Notes: generated from the letters alone by a model not told the origin. Positions 24,081 through 33,188 are shown, counted from the stretch's first letter. The stretch: DNA of 64,000 nucleotides from Nitrosomonas sp. Nm132 (GCF_900100485.1 NZ_FNDH01000009.1:1-64000), one strand, 5' to 3'. Numbers and translations are program-made.

Positions 24081-24579
24081 GCAATGGAATGATATTCGTG
24101 CCAAATTTGAAGTAGGCGCTTCTGCCAGAGAGTTATCCGTGATATTCGGTATTTCTCATACGGCAATTAATAAAAAGGCCGAGAAAGAAGGATGGACGCG
24201 GAGTATTGAACCGGCGATCAGGCGGAAAGTTTCCGAGAAAGTTTCCGGCTATGTTTCCAGTGACAACCTTTCAAAACGGGCTGAGGCGATTGATGCTGAA
24301 GCGGAGCGCCGTGCCGCCGTTATTGAACGGCATCGTGAAGAATGGCCGACGGTTCGCGAGATGGTGGAGGCAGGCTGCAAAACGCATAGTGAGGCATCAA
24401 GTCTTGAGGAAAAGCGTATCGCATTCGAAGACTTGAAAGCAGCCAAGATTGCGAGTGAAACGTTGAAGATCATTCAGGATGGGGAGAGGAAAGCTTGGAA
24501 TTTAGATCAAATTGTGGACGTGACGACGCTTACGGATGAGCAATTGGCGGCGATAGCTAAAGGGAGAATGCCAGTTTAA
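24061..24579 (+). CDS. terS: Terminase small subunit
   Basis: A 172-residue protein from GTG at 24061. The N-terminus is a helix-turn-helix (KFEVGASARELSVIFGISHT followed by AINKKAEKEGW), then a helical oligomerisation part (AEAERRAAVIERHREEWPTV) and a C-terminal end with TLTDEQLAAIAKG. This matches DNA-recognition subunits of phage terminases. Large terminase follows, but only after an inserted HNH gene. Confidence 0.82.
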   Translation: MARLTPEQWNDIRAKFEVGASARELSVIFGISHTAINKKAEKEGWTRSIEPAIRRKVSEKVSGYVSSDNLSKRAEAIDAEAERRAAVIERHREEWPTVREMVEAGCKTHSEASSLEEKRIAFEDLKAAKIASETLKIIQDGERKAWNLDQIVDVTTLTDEQLAAIAKGRMPV

Positions 24580-24589
24580 TTACAAGAAC

Positions 24590-25501
24590 ATGGTGACTGC
24601 TAAAGATATGACCGGAATGGTGTTTGGTCGCCTCACGGTAATTCGTCGTGATTCCGAAAGAAAAAGCCATTCTGGTTCAAGGTGGATATGCCGTTGTGAA
24701 TGCGGCAACGAGAAATCCATAATTCGAGGCAATCTAATCAGTGGACAAATCAAGTCATGTGGTTGCCTCCTTCTTGGCGATCCAGCTAAGGTTTGCGGGC
24801 GAACACTTGGCGTATCCATTAATTATTTGCCAGGAGAGAGGTTTGGTCGTTTGGTCGTAATTTCTACATGCGAATCTAAAAAAGGAATGTCTCAATTCAA
24901 TACGCGCTGTGATTGTGGAAAGGATGTTACGGTTACAGGTCTGTATTTAAGAAAAAGCAAGAATCCTTCGTGTGGTTGCTACGAGTATGAAAACGCTAGA
25001 AATAGGCGATTGATAAATTTATCTGGCGAGCGATTTGGCAAACTTACTGCTGTTGAGCGATCTGGAAAAAATTCTTCAGGCCACACATTGTGGTTGTGCA
25101 AATGTGACTGTGGATGTGAAAAGAAAGTTTCTCTTTCTTCATTGCGAAGTGGGCGCACTATTTCATGCGGGTGCGCTAAATCAGATAGTGTCGTTTGGAT
25201 GCCAAATAATGCACTCAGATATTCTCGCCATCGAGGTTCTATTCGTCGTGCGTTGAGGCATGGTGCTAATGGAAAATTCACAGAGAAAGAGATTGAAGAA
25301 TTAAATGAAAAACAAAAAGGTCGCTGTGCTTATTGTGGTGCAAAGTTTGGTAACTCATATGATCGCGATCACATTCAGCCTCTGAGCAAAGGTGGAAGTA
25401 ACGCGATTGACAATATTCAATTGTTATGTCGATCTTGCAATGGTCGTAAAAATGCCAAAGACCCGTTTACATGGGCTAATGAGATTGGGATGCTGTTGTA
25501 A
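24590..25501 (+). CDS. HNH endonuclease with triple zinc-ribbon repeat
   Basis: A 303-residue protein. Three repeats of about 55-65 residues (about 8-65, 82-133 and 145-198) share G-x-x-FGRL-x-V, W-x-C-x-C-x-CG, L-x-SG and SCGC: for example VFGRLTVIRR...CRCECG...SCGC. Each looks like a small DNA-binding zinc ribbon. Residues 250-300 are an HNH domain (CAYCGAKFGNS, RDHIQPLSKGGSN, LLCRSCNGRKN). It sits exactly between the terminase subunits, and its stop overlaps the terL start as TAATG. This is the position and form of a homing endonuclease. Confidence 0.85.
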   Translation: MVTAKDMTGMVFGRLTVIRRDSERKSHSGSRWICRCECGNEKSIIRGNLISGQIKSCGCLLLGDPAKVCGRTLGVSINYLPGERFGRLVVISTCESKKGMSQFNTRCDCGKDVTVTGLYLRKSKNPSCGCYEYENARNRRLINLSGERFGKLTAVERSGKNSSGHTLWLCKCDCGCEKKVSLSSLRSGRTISCGCAKSDSVVWMPNNALRYSRHRGSIRRALRHGANGKFTEKEIEELNEKQKGRCAYCGAKFGNSYDRDHIQPLSKGGSNAIDNIQLLCRSCNGRKNAKDPFTWANEIGMLL

Positions 25502-27024
25502 TGGTTATTCCGTTATCTATTCGGGCAGCGGCTGAGCTGGAAATTCGCCGCCGCCGCACAGAAGAACTTAAGCGGATTAATGGTGATTCGGAAACTATAC
25601 GTGAGCGTTTGGGAATGCCGCAGCTTCACCCTGCTCAAATAAGAATGCTCGCAGAAAGTCGACGTTACAATGTCGCTTCGTGTGGCAGAAGGTTCGGGAA
25701 AACTTTCCTCTCTGCTGATGTGCTCCTTGATGGCCCTCGCAAAAAGGGAGCGCTTCATGGGTACCCGGTGGCGTTGTATGCCCCCACCTATCAAACCATG
25801 CTTGAATCGTGGCGGAATCTAGTTTATCTGCTGAAACCCATTACTTCCCAGAAATCAGAACAGAATAAGCGTATTGACCTAAATACTGGTGGGTGTATTG
25901 AGTTCTGGTCATTGGACAATCCTGATGCTGGCCGGGGCAGGAAGTATGCCACGGTAGTTATCGATGAGGCCGCCATGATAAAACGACTGGAAGAATCATG
26001 GAGTCAGAACATACAGCCGCTTTTGCTTGATTACCAAGGAGAGGCATGGATTGTTAGCACTCCGAAGGGTGATAATTTCTTCAAGACTCTGTTTGATTAT
26101 GGTCATGCCGCAAATCCGGCGCGAGATGACCAATGGCAATCCTGGCAGATACCGACTTGGGAAAATCCTCATATCAATCGGGAAGACATTGAAAGAATGC
26201 GCTCTAGCATGCCTCGTTTGGCGTTCATGCAGGAGATCGAGGCGCAATTCGTAACTTTCGCTGGCACGTTCATTAAGGCAGAGCATCTCCATAGCGGTCA
26301 GCCACCGGAGGGTATGACGCTGTATCAGGGAGTTGATCTTGCAATTTCAATGAAGGAAAACGCTGACTATACTGCAATTGTTACTGTTGGTGTGGATAAG
26401 AACACAGGCCGCGTGTGGATAGTAGATGCAGAACGAAGGCGAGTTGGTTTCCGGGATGCGTTGGATTTTATCCAAAGTAAAGCGGAAAGATGGCGCCCAG
26501 AATCGATTGCTATTGAAGTGGTGCAATATCAGGCTGCTGTAGTAGAGGAATTATTGCGCTCTACCGATCTTCCTGTGCGACAGGTAAGACCAGATAAAGA
26601 TAAATTGACGCGTGCACAAGGCTTGATTACACGATACGAGAACGGGCTTGTCTGGCATGCAGAGACACTTCCACAAGAGTTTATCAACGAACTATTATCG
26701 TTTGGCCCGGACTGTGAGCATGATGATATGGTCGATGCCGCTGTTTATGGATACATGATGACTGGAGACTATGGGAAAACATTATTTATTCTGCCAAAAA
26801 ATCCTGAGACAGAAGTGATGCAGAAACGTCAAGAAATGGTCGAAAAGGGTATGCCTGGCTTACCTGATGGCGTGATGGGAATACTCGAAAAGCAGCCTAC
26901 GGAAGGCGAAGTGTGCGGCAATTGCACGGCGTTCAACTCTGAAACCAAGCTGTGTGAAGAGCGGCACGTGAAGGTGCGTGCACACGATCCTGGATGTTCA
27001 TTATTTGTGGAGGCGGAGGGTTGA
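25501..27024 (+). CDS. terL: Terminase large subunit
   Basis: A 507-residue packaging motor. The ATPase domain has SCGRRFGKTF (Walker A, about residues 60-69) and TVVIDEAAMI (Walker B with Glu, about 151-160). STPKGDNFF (near 187) is probably the coupling motif. The RNase H-like nuclease domain has YQGVDLAIS (Asp near 279), AIEVVQYQ (Glu near 340) and HDDMVDAAVYG (Asp pair near 410). The last 40 residues carry an extra CGNC...LC...GC knuckle that is not part of the usual terminase core. Confidence 0.95.
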   Translation: MVIPLSIRAAAELEIRRRRTEELKRINGDSETIRERLGMPQLHPAQIRMLAESRRYNVASCGRRFGKTFLSADVLLDGPRKKGALHGYPVALYAPTYQTMLESWRNLVYLLKPITSQKSEQNKRIDLNTGGCIEFWSLDNPDAGRGRKYATVVIDEAAMIKRLEESWSQNIQPLLLDYQGEAWIVSTPKGDNFFKTLFDYGHAANPARDDQWQSWQIPTWENPHINREDIERMRSSMPRLAFMQEIEAQFVTFAGTFIKAEHLHSGQPPEGMTLYQGVDLAISMKENADYTAIVTVGVDKNTGRVWIVDAERRRVGFRDALDFIQSKAERWRPESIAIEVVQYQAAVVEELLRSTDLPVRQVRPDKDKLTRAQGLITRYENGLVWHAETLPQEFINELLSFGPDCEHDDMVDAAVYGYMMTGDYGKTLFILPKNPETEVMQKRQEMVEKGMPGLPDGVMGILEKQPTEGEVCGNCTAFNSETKLCEERHVKVRAHDPGCSLFVEAEG

Positions 27025-27066
27025 AATAAATAAAAATCTAATTGGCTATTATTCTACTTTTGAAAT

Positions 27067-27093
27067 AACCGGCGCGCTTTAGCACGTCCGGTT
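27067..27093. terminator. Hairpin between convergent genes
   Basis: AACCGG and CCGGTT form an inverted repeat between the end of terL and the reverse DUF1232 gene. There is no long T-run on either side, so termination is only possible, not certain. Confidence 0.4.
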
Positions 27094-27113
27094 GATTGAA
27101 TCGTTGGGTGTGC

Positions 27114-27512
27114 TCACGGTTGCGCCATGAGCGCTTCATAGCCCCACACGATGCAGAGCGTAGCCAACAGTAGCCAAATTGCGATAATTGCTGCGCCAGC
27201 AACCCGACTTACTGGTTTTTCATTTTTAATGGTTTCCTGTGCTCGTGCTCGGCATTCAGCCAGAACGGAATGGGGAATCAGCTTGATTGCCAATGCAATA
27301 CCCAGAGGTATCAGGATGAAATCATCCAGGTAGCCAAGAACAGGTACAAAGTCCGGAATAAGATCAATAGGGCTGATGGCATAAGCAACGATACCGGCAA
27401 CGAGAAGCTTGGTATACCAAGGTGTCCGTGGGTCACGGGCAGCAAGGTAAAGCGCAAAGGTTTCCGCCTTGAGATGGCGCGCGCGTTGTTTCAATTTTTC
27501 GAGCACTACCAC
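27114..27512 (-). CDS. DUF1232 (YkvA-like) membrane protein
   Basis: A 132-residue protein whose core YTKLLVAGIVAYAISPIDLI followed by PDFVPVLGYLDDF is the DUF1232 signature with a membrane segment. A second hydrophobic segment is at about 103-125. The family is usually chromosomal and of unknown role. It is on the reverse strand inside the rightward late region, so it is a separately expressed cargo gene. Confidence 0.82.
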   Translation of the reverse strand: MVVLEKLKQRARHLKAETFALYLAARDPRTPWYTKLLVAGIVAYAISPIDLIPDFVPVLGYLDDFILIPLGIALAIKLIPHSVLAECRARAQETIKNEKPVSRVAGAAIIAIWLLLATLCIVWGYEALMAQP

Positions 27513-27681
27513 TGTCTCGCTAAATAGACGCCCAACGAAATTAGACCTCCGAAATGACGCAATACATTACGTCAAAATTGAAATATAACTCAGAAAGTTG
27601 CATGCTATTTTCTTATGATTAATAGAATTGCGTCGATTTAGCTTTCATCATAATAACAATCTTCGCTAGATCCACAAATAT

Positions 27682-28014
27682 ATGAAATTTATATACGCAT
27701 TACTAACCATTTTTATTTCCCATCTGGCATTTGCTTCTGGAGATCACATCCAACCAGATAAGTTGGGCGGCTATTTCACCAATGAAGGCCACTACCAATC
27801 AGACAGGATGGGCGGCTACTATGCGCCAAATGGTGGCCATATCCAATCCGATGGTAGGGGTGGATTCCTCACTAAAGATGGACATATTCAACCCGATAAT
27901 ATGGGTGGATATTTCACCCCGGAAGGACATTATCAATCGGATGGCAGAGGTGGGTACCTCACCCCTGATGGCAAGCATATTCAGTCAGATGGGATGGGGG
28001 GATGGTACAGATAA
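27682..28014 (+). CDS. Exported protein of six tandem 15-residue repeats
   Basis: A 110-residue protein. Residues 1-19 form a signal peptide (FIYALLTIFISHLAFAS). The mature part is six repeats of 15-16 residues with pattern H-(I/Y)-Q-(P/S)-D-x-x-GG-(Y/F)-x4-G, for example HIQPDNMGGYFTPEG and HYQSDGRGGYLTPDG; the last is cut short at GGWYR. The regular length suggests a beta-hairpin-per-repeat fold in the periplasm or at the surface. Such proteins are found in some Gram-negative genomes without known function. No start-site motif other than AT-rich sequence is visible. Confidence 0.7.
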   Translation: MKFIYALLTIFISHLAFASGDHIQPDKLGGYFTNEGHYQSDRMGGYYAPNGGHIQSDGRGGFLTKDGHIQPDNMGGYFTPEGHYQSDGRGGYLTPDGKHIQSDGMGGWYR

Positions 28015-28071
28015 AGAAAATACAAATGATAGACATTTAATTGCTATTATCGAAAAATCATTGGAACTTAT

Positions 28072-28502
28072 CTGAAGATAGACCAGCTTGAATCATTTCA
28101 GGCACTGATGACCAACGTACCGGATGAGAGTTTGTTACCCTGCATCCTACAGGAGATAGCTGAGCTAATCGGTCTGCCCGCCACGCTCAAGCTAGCTCAG
28201 CACTATGGCGGCGTGCGCCTGTATGTGCCCATAAGCAACTGCTAGAAGATCACACGCTGATCGATATCGTGGGTATTGATGCTGCGCTCAAGTTGGTAGA
28301 GCTCTTCGGAGGGCTGGATCACTTCGGCATCCCCAAAGCACAAGCCATCAGCGTCGCGCTGCGCAACAGCAAAATCCGCGAGGAATGGCCAACACTTAGC
28401 CAACGCCAGCTTGCGCTCAAATATGGCCTCACTGAGAGGCAAGTGCGCAAGATTCTGGCGGTTGAACAGCAGGAAGAATCAAGGCAGATGGGGTTGTTTT
28501 AA
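28072..28502 (+). pseudogene. Frameshifted Mor/C-family transcription activator
   Basis: Two frames together give a Mor-like protein. The first (28072-28230) reads LPCILQEIAELIGLPATLKL and HYGGVRLYVP. The second continues HKQLLEDHTLIDIVGIDAAL and ends in a helix-turn-helix (LSQRQLALKYGLTERQVRKIL split over its end). Restoring one C in the CCC at 28228-28230 joins them perfectly. The expected ATG is a CTG (28072). Mor and C activate middle and late genes in Mu-like phages, so loss could silence the late genes. A sequencing error in the short C-run is the main alternative. Confidence 0.75.
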
Positions 28503-28894
28503 GGACAAACAAAAAATAACCCGGTGAGCAATGTAGAACTTACCGAGCTTGAAGGAATGAAAATACAATTGTTGTATGTTGTTTAACGGCTGAGATTGCA
28601 AAAACTTTAGCTTGTTTTTGGAGTACCCGGAATAAACATTACCCTGTTTCAATAAAAAGCAGTTGCTTACTGTCTTGCCCATGAAAATTGTGGACACTAA
28701 ACTAGCACCTACTGAAAGTAGACGGGTTAGCGAAGATTGGATGTGGCGACTAAAATCGTCTACTCGCATCAAGCTAAACGCGCATGAGTCAACACATTTA
28801 AAGTCAAGGCAACTGTCTGAAGACGGTGGTTTTTACCAAATTTATAAAAATAAAATGATTCAACCTCTAAAACCTATGAATACTAGGAATAGCA
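28503..28894. other. Noncoding AT-rich stretch before the defence island
   Basis: No gene is supported in these 392 bases. Short open frames exist on both strands but have no family resemblance or good ribosome sites. The base composition shifts towards AT here and remains AT-rich through the AIPR gene, so the left boundary of the island probably lies in this stretch. Confidence 0.5.
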
Positions 28895-30589
28895 ATGTCA
28901 AAAAATAACCAGATTCTTCTGGAAGCAACTGTTGAACAAGAATTAGCGCATTATGAGGAAGACATTTCCTTAAGTGATTTCTTCGAATTTTATGCTTCAT
29001 TGCAAGTTTTAAAAGATTTTGAATTGAGCTTTGACGAAATAAACTCAGGAATATGTGGAAAAAGTCATGACGGAGGAACTGACTCCATTTACCTTTTTAC
29101 AAACGGCGAATTAGTAAAAGAAGATGAAAACATTAAAGATAAATATAAAAAAAATGTTGATATTGAATTCTTTTTAATTCAAGCCAAATATGAAAATTCA
29201 TTTAATGAAAATCCACTTATAAAACTAACAAAGCTTTGTAGAAATCTATTTGATCTTGATTTTGATCGTGCAAAATTTGAGGGAAGATACAATGACAAAG
29301 TTTTAGCTTCATTTGAATTATTCCGATCTACATATGTTGCTTTAATTACAAAAAAACCAAAATTAAAAATCATTGTTTATTACGTTTCTAAAGGAATTGA
29401 TATTCATCCCAATGTACAAATGCAAGCGGATGAACTCAAAAAGGATATAGTTGAGAAGCTTCCTGGTGCTTTCGTTGATGTAAACTTCATTGGCGCAGAT
29501 CAATTAATGAAGCTGACGCAAGAAAGAGTAAACGATGTTTTTAGGTTAAAAATTTCTGAAACTCCGCTTTCAACTAGTGAACAAGTATTTATAGTACTAA
29601 CCAATTTAGCTGAATACTATAAATTTATAACTGATGACAATGGCAAACTAATAAAGCATATATTTGAATCAAATGTACGTGATTATCAAGGTAAAAATAA
29701 CGTTAATAATGAAATACAAGATACTCTAGAAAACCCTGGTACAGAAGAATTCTGGTGGTTAAATAACGGTGTGACAATTTTAGCCAGTGAAGCATCTGCA
29801 CCAGGGGGTAAAGAATTAGTAATTCATAATCCTGAGATCGTTAATGGCCTGCAAACTTCCAATGAGATATTTAGGTTTTTCTCAAACAACAATCAAAATT
29901 TAGAAAATGAAAAAAGAGATGTACTGATTAGAGTTATCGTACCTGAAAATGAAGAAACTAGAGATAGGATTATACGTGCCACCAATAGTCAAACACCCAT
30001 TCCTAAAGCATCGTTAAGAGCTACAGATCAAATACATAGACAAATCGAAGAATATCTGAAGCCAAAAGGGCTCTTTTATGATAGGCGCAAGAATTATTAT
30101 AAAAACGAAGGAAAAAAACCTAAGGATATAGTTAGCATCCCTTTCATGTCGCAGTGTTTAATGTCCTCCCTTATGCAAAAGCCTGACTATGCTAGGGCAA
30201 GACCTTCGACTCTTTTAGAAGATGACGATTCATATAATAAGTTATTTCATGAAAATAATGACTTAAATACTTACTATTTGTTGGCATCATGGGGTAGACA
30301 AATTGAGGTAGAACTTAAATCTAGCAGACAATATGATCCAACAGAAATAAACGATATTAAGTTTTATGTTTTGTATGCAGTTACAGCACAGATTGTCTGT
30401 AATATTTATCCGACAAACAGTACAGTAGCCAAACTCGATATAAAGCAAGCAACTCCCAATCTTATCAATAATTCAATTGTTTTAGTATTTGATTTGTATA
30501 AAAAGCTTGGTGGTAATGATAAGGTTGCCAAAGGGATAAAATTAATTGAAGAATTAAAAGAAAAGCTAAGATCTATAATTGAAACATAA
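28895..30589 (+). CDS. AIPR-family phage-resistance protein
   Basis: A 564-residue protein of the AIPR (abortive infection phage resistance) family. The recognisable core is EEFWWLNNGVTILASEA (about 284-300), IHNPEIVNGLQTSNEIFRF (about 309-328), RVIVPENEETRDRIIRATNS and QTPIPKASLRATDQ. The N-terminal part (about 45-110, with GTDSIYLFTNG and FFLIQAKYE) looks like a nuclease-type fold (D...QAK), which fits a PD-(D/E)XK-like site. It is clearly more AT-rich than the phage genes around it. It probably acts with, or beside, the restriction system downstream. Confidence 0.85.
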   Translation: MSKNNQILLEATVEQELAHYEEDISLSDFFEFYASLQVLKDFELSFDEINSGICGKSHDGGTDSIYLFTNGELVKEDENIKDKYKKNVDIEFFLIQAKYENSFNENPLIKLTKLCRNLFDLDFDRAKFEGRYNDKVLASFELFRSTYVALITKKPKLKIIVYYVSKGIDIHPNVQMQADELKKDIVEKLPGAFVDVNFIGADQLMKLTQERVNDVFRLKISETPLSTSEQVFIVLTNLAEYYKFITDDNGKLIKHIFESNVRDYQGKNNVNNEIQDTLENPGTEEFWWLNNGVTILASEASAPGGKELVIHNPEIVNGLQTSNEIFRFFSNNNQNLENEKRDVLIRVIVPENEETRDRIIRATNSQTPIPKASLRATDQIHRQIEEYLKPKGLFYDRRKNYYKNEGKKPKDIVSIPFMSQCLMSSLMQKPDYARARPSTLLEDDDSYNKLFHENNDLNTYYLLASWGRQIEVELKSSRQYDPTEINDIKFYVLYAVTAQIVCNIYPTNSTVAKLDIKQATPNLINNSIVLVFDLYKKLGGNDKVAKGIKLIEELKEKLRSIIET

Positions 30590-30593
30590 AATA

Positions 30594-30615
30594 CAGAAGA
30601 ATATATTTTCTTCTG
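30594..30615 (+). other. Hairpin after the AIPR gene
   Basis: CAGAAGAA-N6-TTCTTCTG forms an 8-pair stem just beyond the AIPR stop. No T-run follows immediately, so it may be a weak terminator or an RNA-processing site between the AIPR gene and the methyltransferase gene. Confidence 0.4.
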
Positions 30616-30731
30616 GCAATCAGTTTTTACCTTTAAAGTAACACCGTTTTTTTCATGAAGAAAAGAAACTGTTAAACATTGAGTAGCAATTAGTTCTTCG
30701 TGTATCCTTAAACTCAAAGGAGATAGGGTTC

Positions 30732-31907
30732 ATGAATTTCGATTTATTACGTCCATTTGGTTTTTACGAATTCTTCGCTGGTGGCGGAATGGCTCGTCTT
30801 GGTCTTGGAGACGCTTGGGAGTGTCATTTCGCAAATGATTTTGACGGCAAAAAAACTGCCTCATATCGAATTAATTTCAACAGAGCACCTGAGCTCCTTA
30901 TTAGTGATGTAAGAAATATTACTGCCAGTCAGCTGCCTGGCAAAGCCACATTGTCTTGGGCCTCATTTCCATGCCAAGATCTTAGTTTAGCAGGTTCTGG
31001 GGCTGGTCTTGCTGGAGAACGCAGTGGAGTATTTTGGCCGTTCTGGAACTTAATGTTATCGCTCAAACGAGAGGGACGCAACCCTCCTATAATAGTATTA
31101 GAAAATGTAGCTGGCCTGATTACCTCGCACAATGGTCAGGACTTAGCCACTCTGATATCATCTTTGGCAAATGCGGATTATCGCGTTGGCGCAGTGCTGC
31201 TTGACGGAGCATATTTTGTCGCACAATCTCGTCCACGCTTATTTATCATTGCTGTCACCCGTGGTGTCGGGATTCCGAAATTTCTTAGTGGTCGAGTGCC
31301 TAATCCGACATGGCATCCGCAATCATTGCAAGATGTAGTCGAAGCTTTGCCGCATAAGTCTCGTAAAGCATGGGTATGGTGGAAGATGCCGATGCCAGAT
31401 CAAGAAGCCCCTCATCTTTCAGATATCATTGAAAATGAACCGCATGGCGTTAAATGGCATTCAGAATCAGAAACGTTAAAATTACTCAATATGATGTCAC
31501 CCGCAAACTTGGAAAAAGTGCACGAAGCACAGAAATCTAGTTCTCGCCAGGTTGGCACGATCTACAAACGTACAAGATTCGGCATACAACGCGCCGAGGT
31601 GCGCTTTGATGGTGTTAGCGGTTGCTTGCGTACACCTGCGGGTGGCTCAAGTCGTCAAATAATTATGGTTGTCGAAGGAAGGCATATTCGTTCACGGCTT
31701 ATTTCGCCACGGGAGACTGCTCGACTAATGGGCTTACCTGAAAGCTATATACTGCCGGAACGATATAATGATGCTTATCATCTAACTGGGGACGGTGTTG
31801 TTGTCCCCGTTGTAGCGTGGTTAGAGCAACATATAATTCGGCCTATTGCAATGTCAACATGCAAGGCCAAGGGACGCCAGCTCGTGTCGGAGGCAACGCT
31901 TGCCTAG
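30732..31907 (+). CDS. C5-cytosine DNA methyltransferase (Dcm type)
   Basis: A 391-residue methyltransferase with the standard motif order: I (FYEFFAGGGMARLGLG, near residues 12-27), IV with the catalytic Cys (SFPCQDLSLAGSG, near 77), VI (VLENVAG, near 121), VIII (QSRPRLFI, near 167), the target-recognition region at about 200-300, and the C-terminal IX/X (RLMGLPESY; GDGVVVPVVAWLE). It modifies cytosine at C5 in a sequence set by its recognition region, which I cannot read. AAAGGAG lies before the ATG. The restriction gene overlaps its end. Confidence 0.92.
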   Translation: MNFDLLRPFGFYEFFAGGGMARLGLGDAWECHFANDFDGKKTASYRINFNRAPELLISDVRNITASQLPGKATLSWASFPCQDLSLAGSGAGLAGERSGVFWPFWNLMLSLKREGRNPPIIVLENVAGLITSHNGQDLATLISSLANADYRVGAVLLDGAYFVAQSRPRLFIIAVTRGVGIPKFLSGRVPNPTWHPQSLQDVVEALPHKSRKAWVWWKMPMPDQEAPHLSDIIENEPHGVKWHSESETLKLLNMMSPANLEKVHEAQKSSSRQVGTIYKRTRFGIQRAEVRFDGVSGCLRTPAGGSSRQIIMVVEGRHIRSRLISPRETARLMGLPESYILPERYNDAYHLTGDGVVVPVVAWLEQHIIRPIAMSTCKAKGRQLVSEATLA

Positions 31908-32769
31908 CCACCCAATAATACCTTGCTCACTTCGTGAAGATTGGGCGCAAATCGTTGATGAATACTCAGACGCCTTAAAAGCTGCTGCCCACACCATCGG
32001 TTCTCATGGGCTGGATCGTGAAGCTTTCGAGGAATCAGGATTGTTTAAAAGTGCCATCGAGAGAATTCGTGGACAGCAAGCCGCTACCACAAGTATCAAG
32101 TATGCATTCATTGAAGATACTCTTAAATTTTTACAAAGTAATGGCCTCATTCAACATTATGAATTTGTAGGTTCACGTGATCGCCATGATTTTGAGGTAC
32201 ATTTTGATGATGGCAGGCTTTGTTGCATAGAAGCAAAGGGCTGTCTTGACGGAAACAACACCAATATCTTTGTGAGACCGCAAAATGCTGATGAATTTAT
32301 CATTTGGTCACTTTGCCAAAACCCAGGCTCTGATCCTCGGCATAATGCGTGGAGTGGGATTCATACTCGACTAAGTGCAGAAATCGTAGCTCGTCGCGAA
32401 CGAGTGGACGGCCTCATTATTTGGGATATGTTATGTGGCACTTTAGCAAGACCTTGTCCAAAGTTGCAATCTTATCCAGATCGTTTCACTAATCTTTCAG
32501 GAAAGCATGTCCCACCGCCATGTATCTATCTATTTCCTCGTACTATACCCGATGCACGCAATAATCCAAATCCAACTCCCTGGAACTTGAGTGATATTCG
32601 ATTTTTGAAAATTCTTGCTAACGCATTTCACACGCTTAAAGATGATGCTGTGAAAGTCCGCATCGAAGTACGTATGCATGAAGCGGATATTCAACGTCGA
32701 ACAACCTACACAACAAACAACTCTCAGTTACATCAAAGCGGTTGGACTTCAATTCGAAGAGCACGATAA
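31900..32769 (+). CDS. Predicted type II restriction endonuclease (PD-(D/E)XK)
   Basis: A 289-residue protein from TTG at 31900, eight bases after GGAGG; it overlaps the methyltransferase end by eight bases (TTGCCTAG). The likely active site is DFEVHFDDGRLCCIEAKG, with Asp and the E-x-K pair, near residues 88-106. The position between a C5 methyltransferase and a Vsr gene makes it the restriction partner. The specificity is unknown. An upstream ATG (31846) is open but lacks a ribosome site. Confidence 0.78.
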   Translation: MPSHPIIPCSLREDWAQIVDEYSDALKAAAHTIGSHGLDREAFEESGLFKSAIERIRGQQAATTSIKYAFIEDTLKFLQSNGLIQHYEFVGSRDRHDFEVHFDDGRLCCIEAKGCLDGNNTNIFVRPQNADEFIIWSLCQNPGSDPRHNAWSGIHTRLSAEIVARRERVDGLIIWDMLCGTLARPCPKLQSYPDRFTNLSGKHVPPPCIYLFPRTIPDARNNPNPTPWNLSDIRFLKILANAFHTLKDDAVKVRIEVRMHEADIQRRTTYTTNNSQLHQSGWTSIRRAR

Positions 32770-32774
32770 ATATT

Positions 32775-33188
32775 GTGGATAACCTAAGCCCCGAACAACG
32801 TCGTAGAACTATGGCGGCAGTCAAGAGCCGAGACACGGGCCTAGAAATCATAGTCAGAAGACTGCTGCACGCATCTGGGTTTCGTTTCCGACTGCATCGA
32901 AAAGACCTCCCAGGCAAACCTGATATTGTGCTGCCTAAATATCGAACAGTTATTTTGGTTCATGGCTGTTTTTGGCATCAACATCCAGAATGCAAATATT
33001 CTTCAATACCCGCTACTCGACAAGACTATTGGCAAGCTAAACTAAATCGCAATGTTTTACGAGATCAGAAAAATACCCTCGAGCTAACCGCACTCGGCTG
33101 GAAAGTTTTTATAATTTGGGAATGTGAGATTAAAGATAAAATGACATTTTCAGAAAAGATTCACCAGCTTCTATCTTTGCGGCATTAA
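32775..33188 (+). CDS. vsr: Very short patch repair endonuclease Vsr
   Basis: About 137 residues from GTG at 32775 (a TTG at 32742 is also open). The family core is complete: LSPEQRRRTMAAVKSRDTGL, RFRLHRKDLPGKPDIVLP with the catalytic Asp, VHGCFWHQHPEC, and GWKVFIIWECEI. Vsr nicks next to T:G mismatches that arise by deamination of 5-methylcytosine. It therefore guards the sites methylated by the adjacent enzyme, and its presence confirms C5 methylation. Confidence 0.93.
   Translation: MDNLSPEQRRRTMAAVKSRDTGLEIIVRRLLHASGFRFRLHRKDLPGKPDIVLPKYRTVILVHGCFWHQHPECKYSSIPATRQDYWQAKLNRNVLRDQKNTLELTALGWKVFIIWECEIKDKMTFSEKIHQLLSLRH

Noticed and set aside
28663-28908. Open frame before the AIPR gene
   Set aside because: No ribosome site, no recognisable domain, and it overlaps the AIPR start. 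The region is better seen as noncoding.
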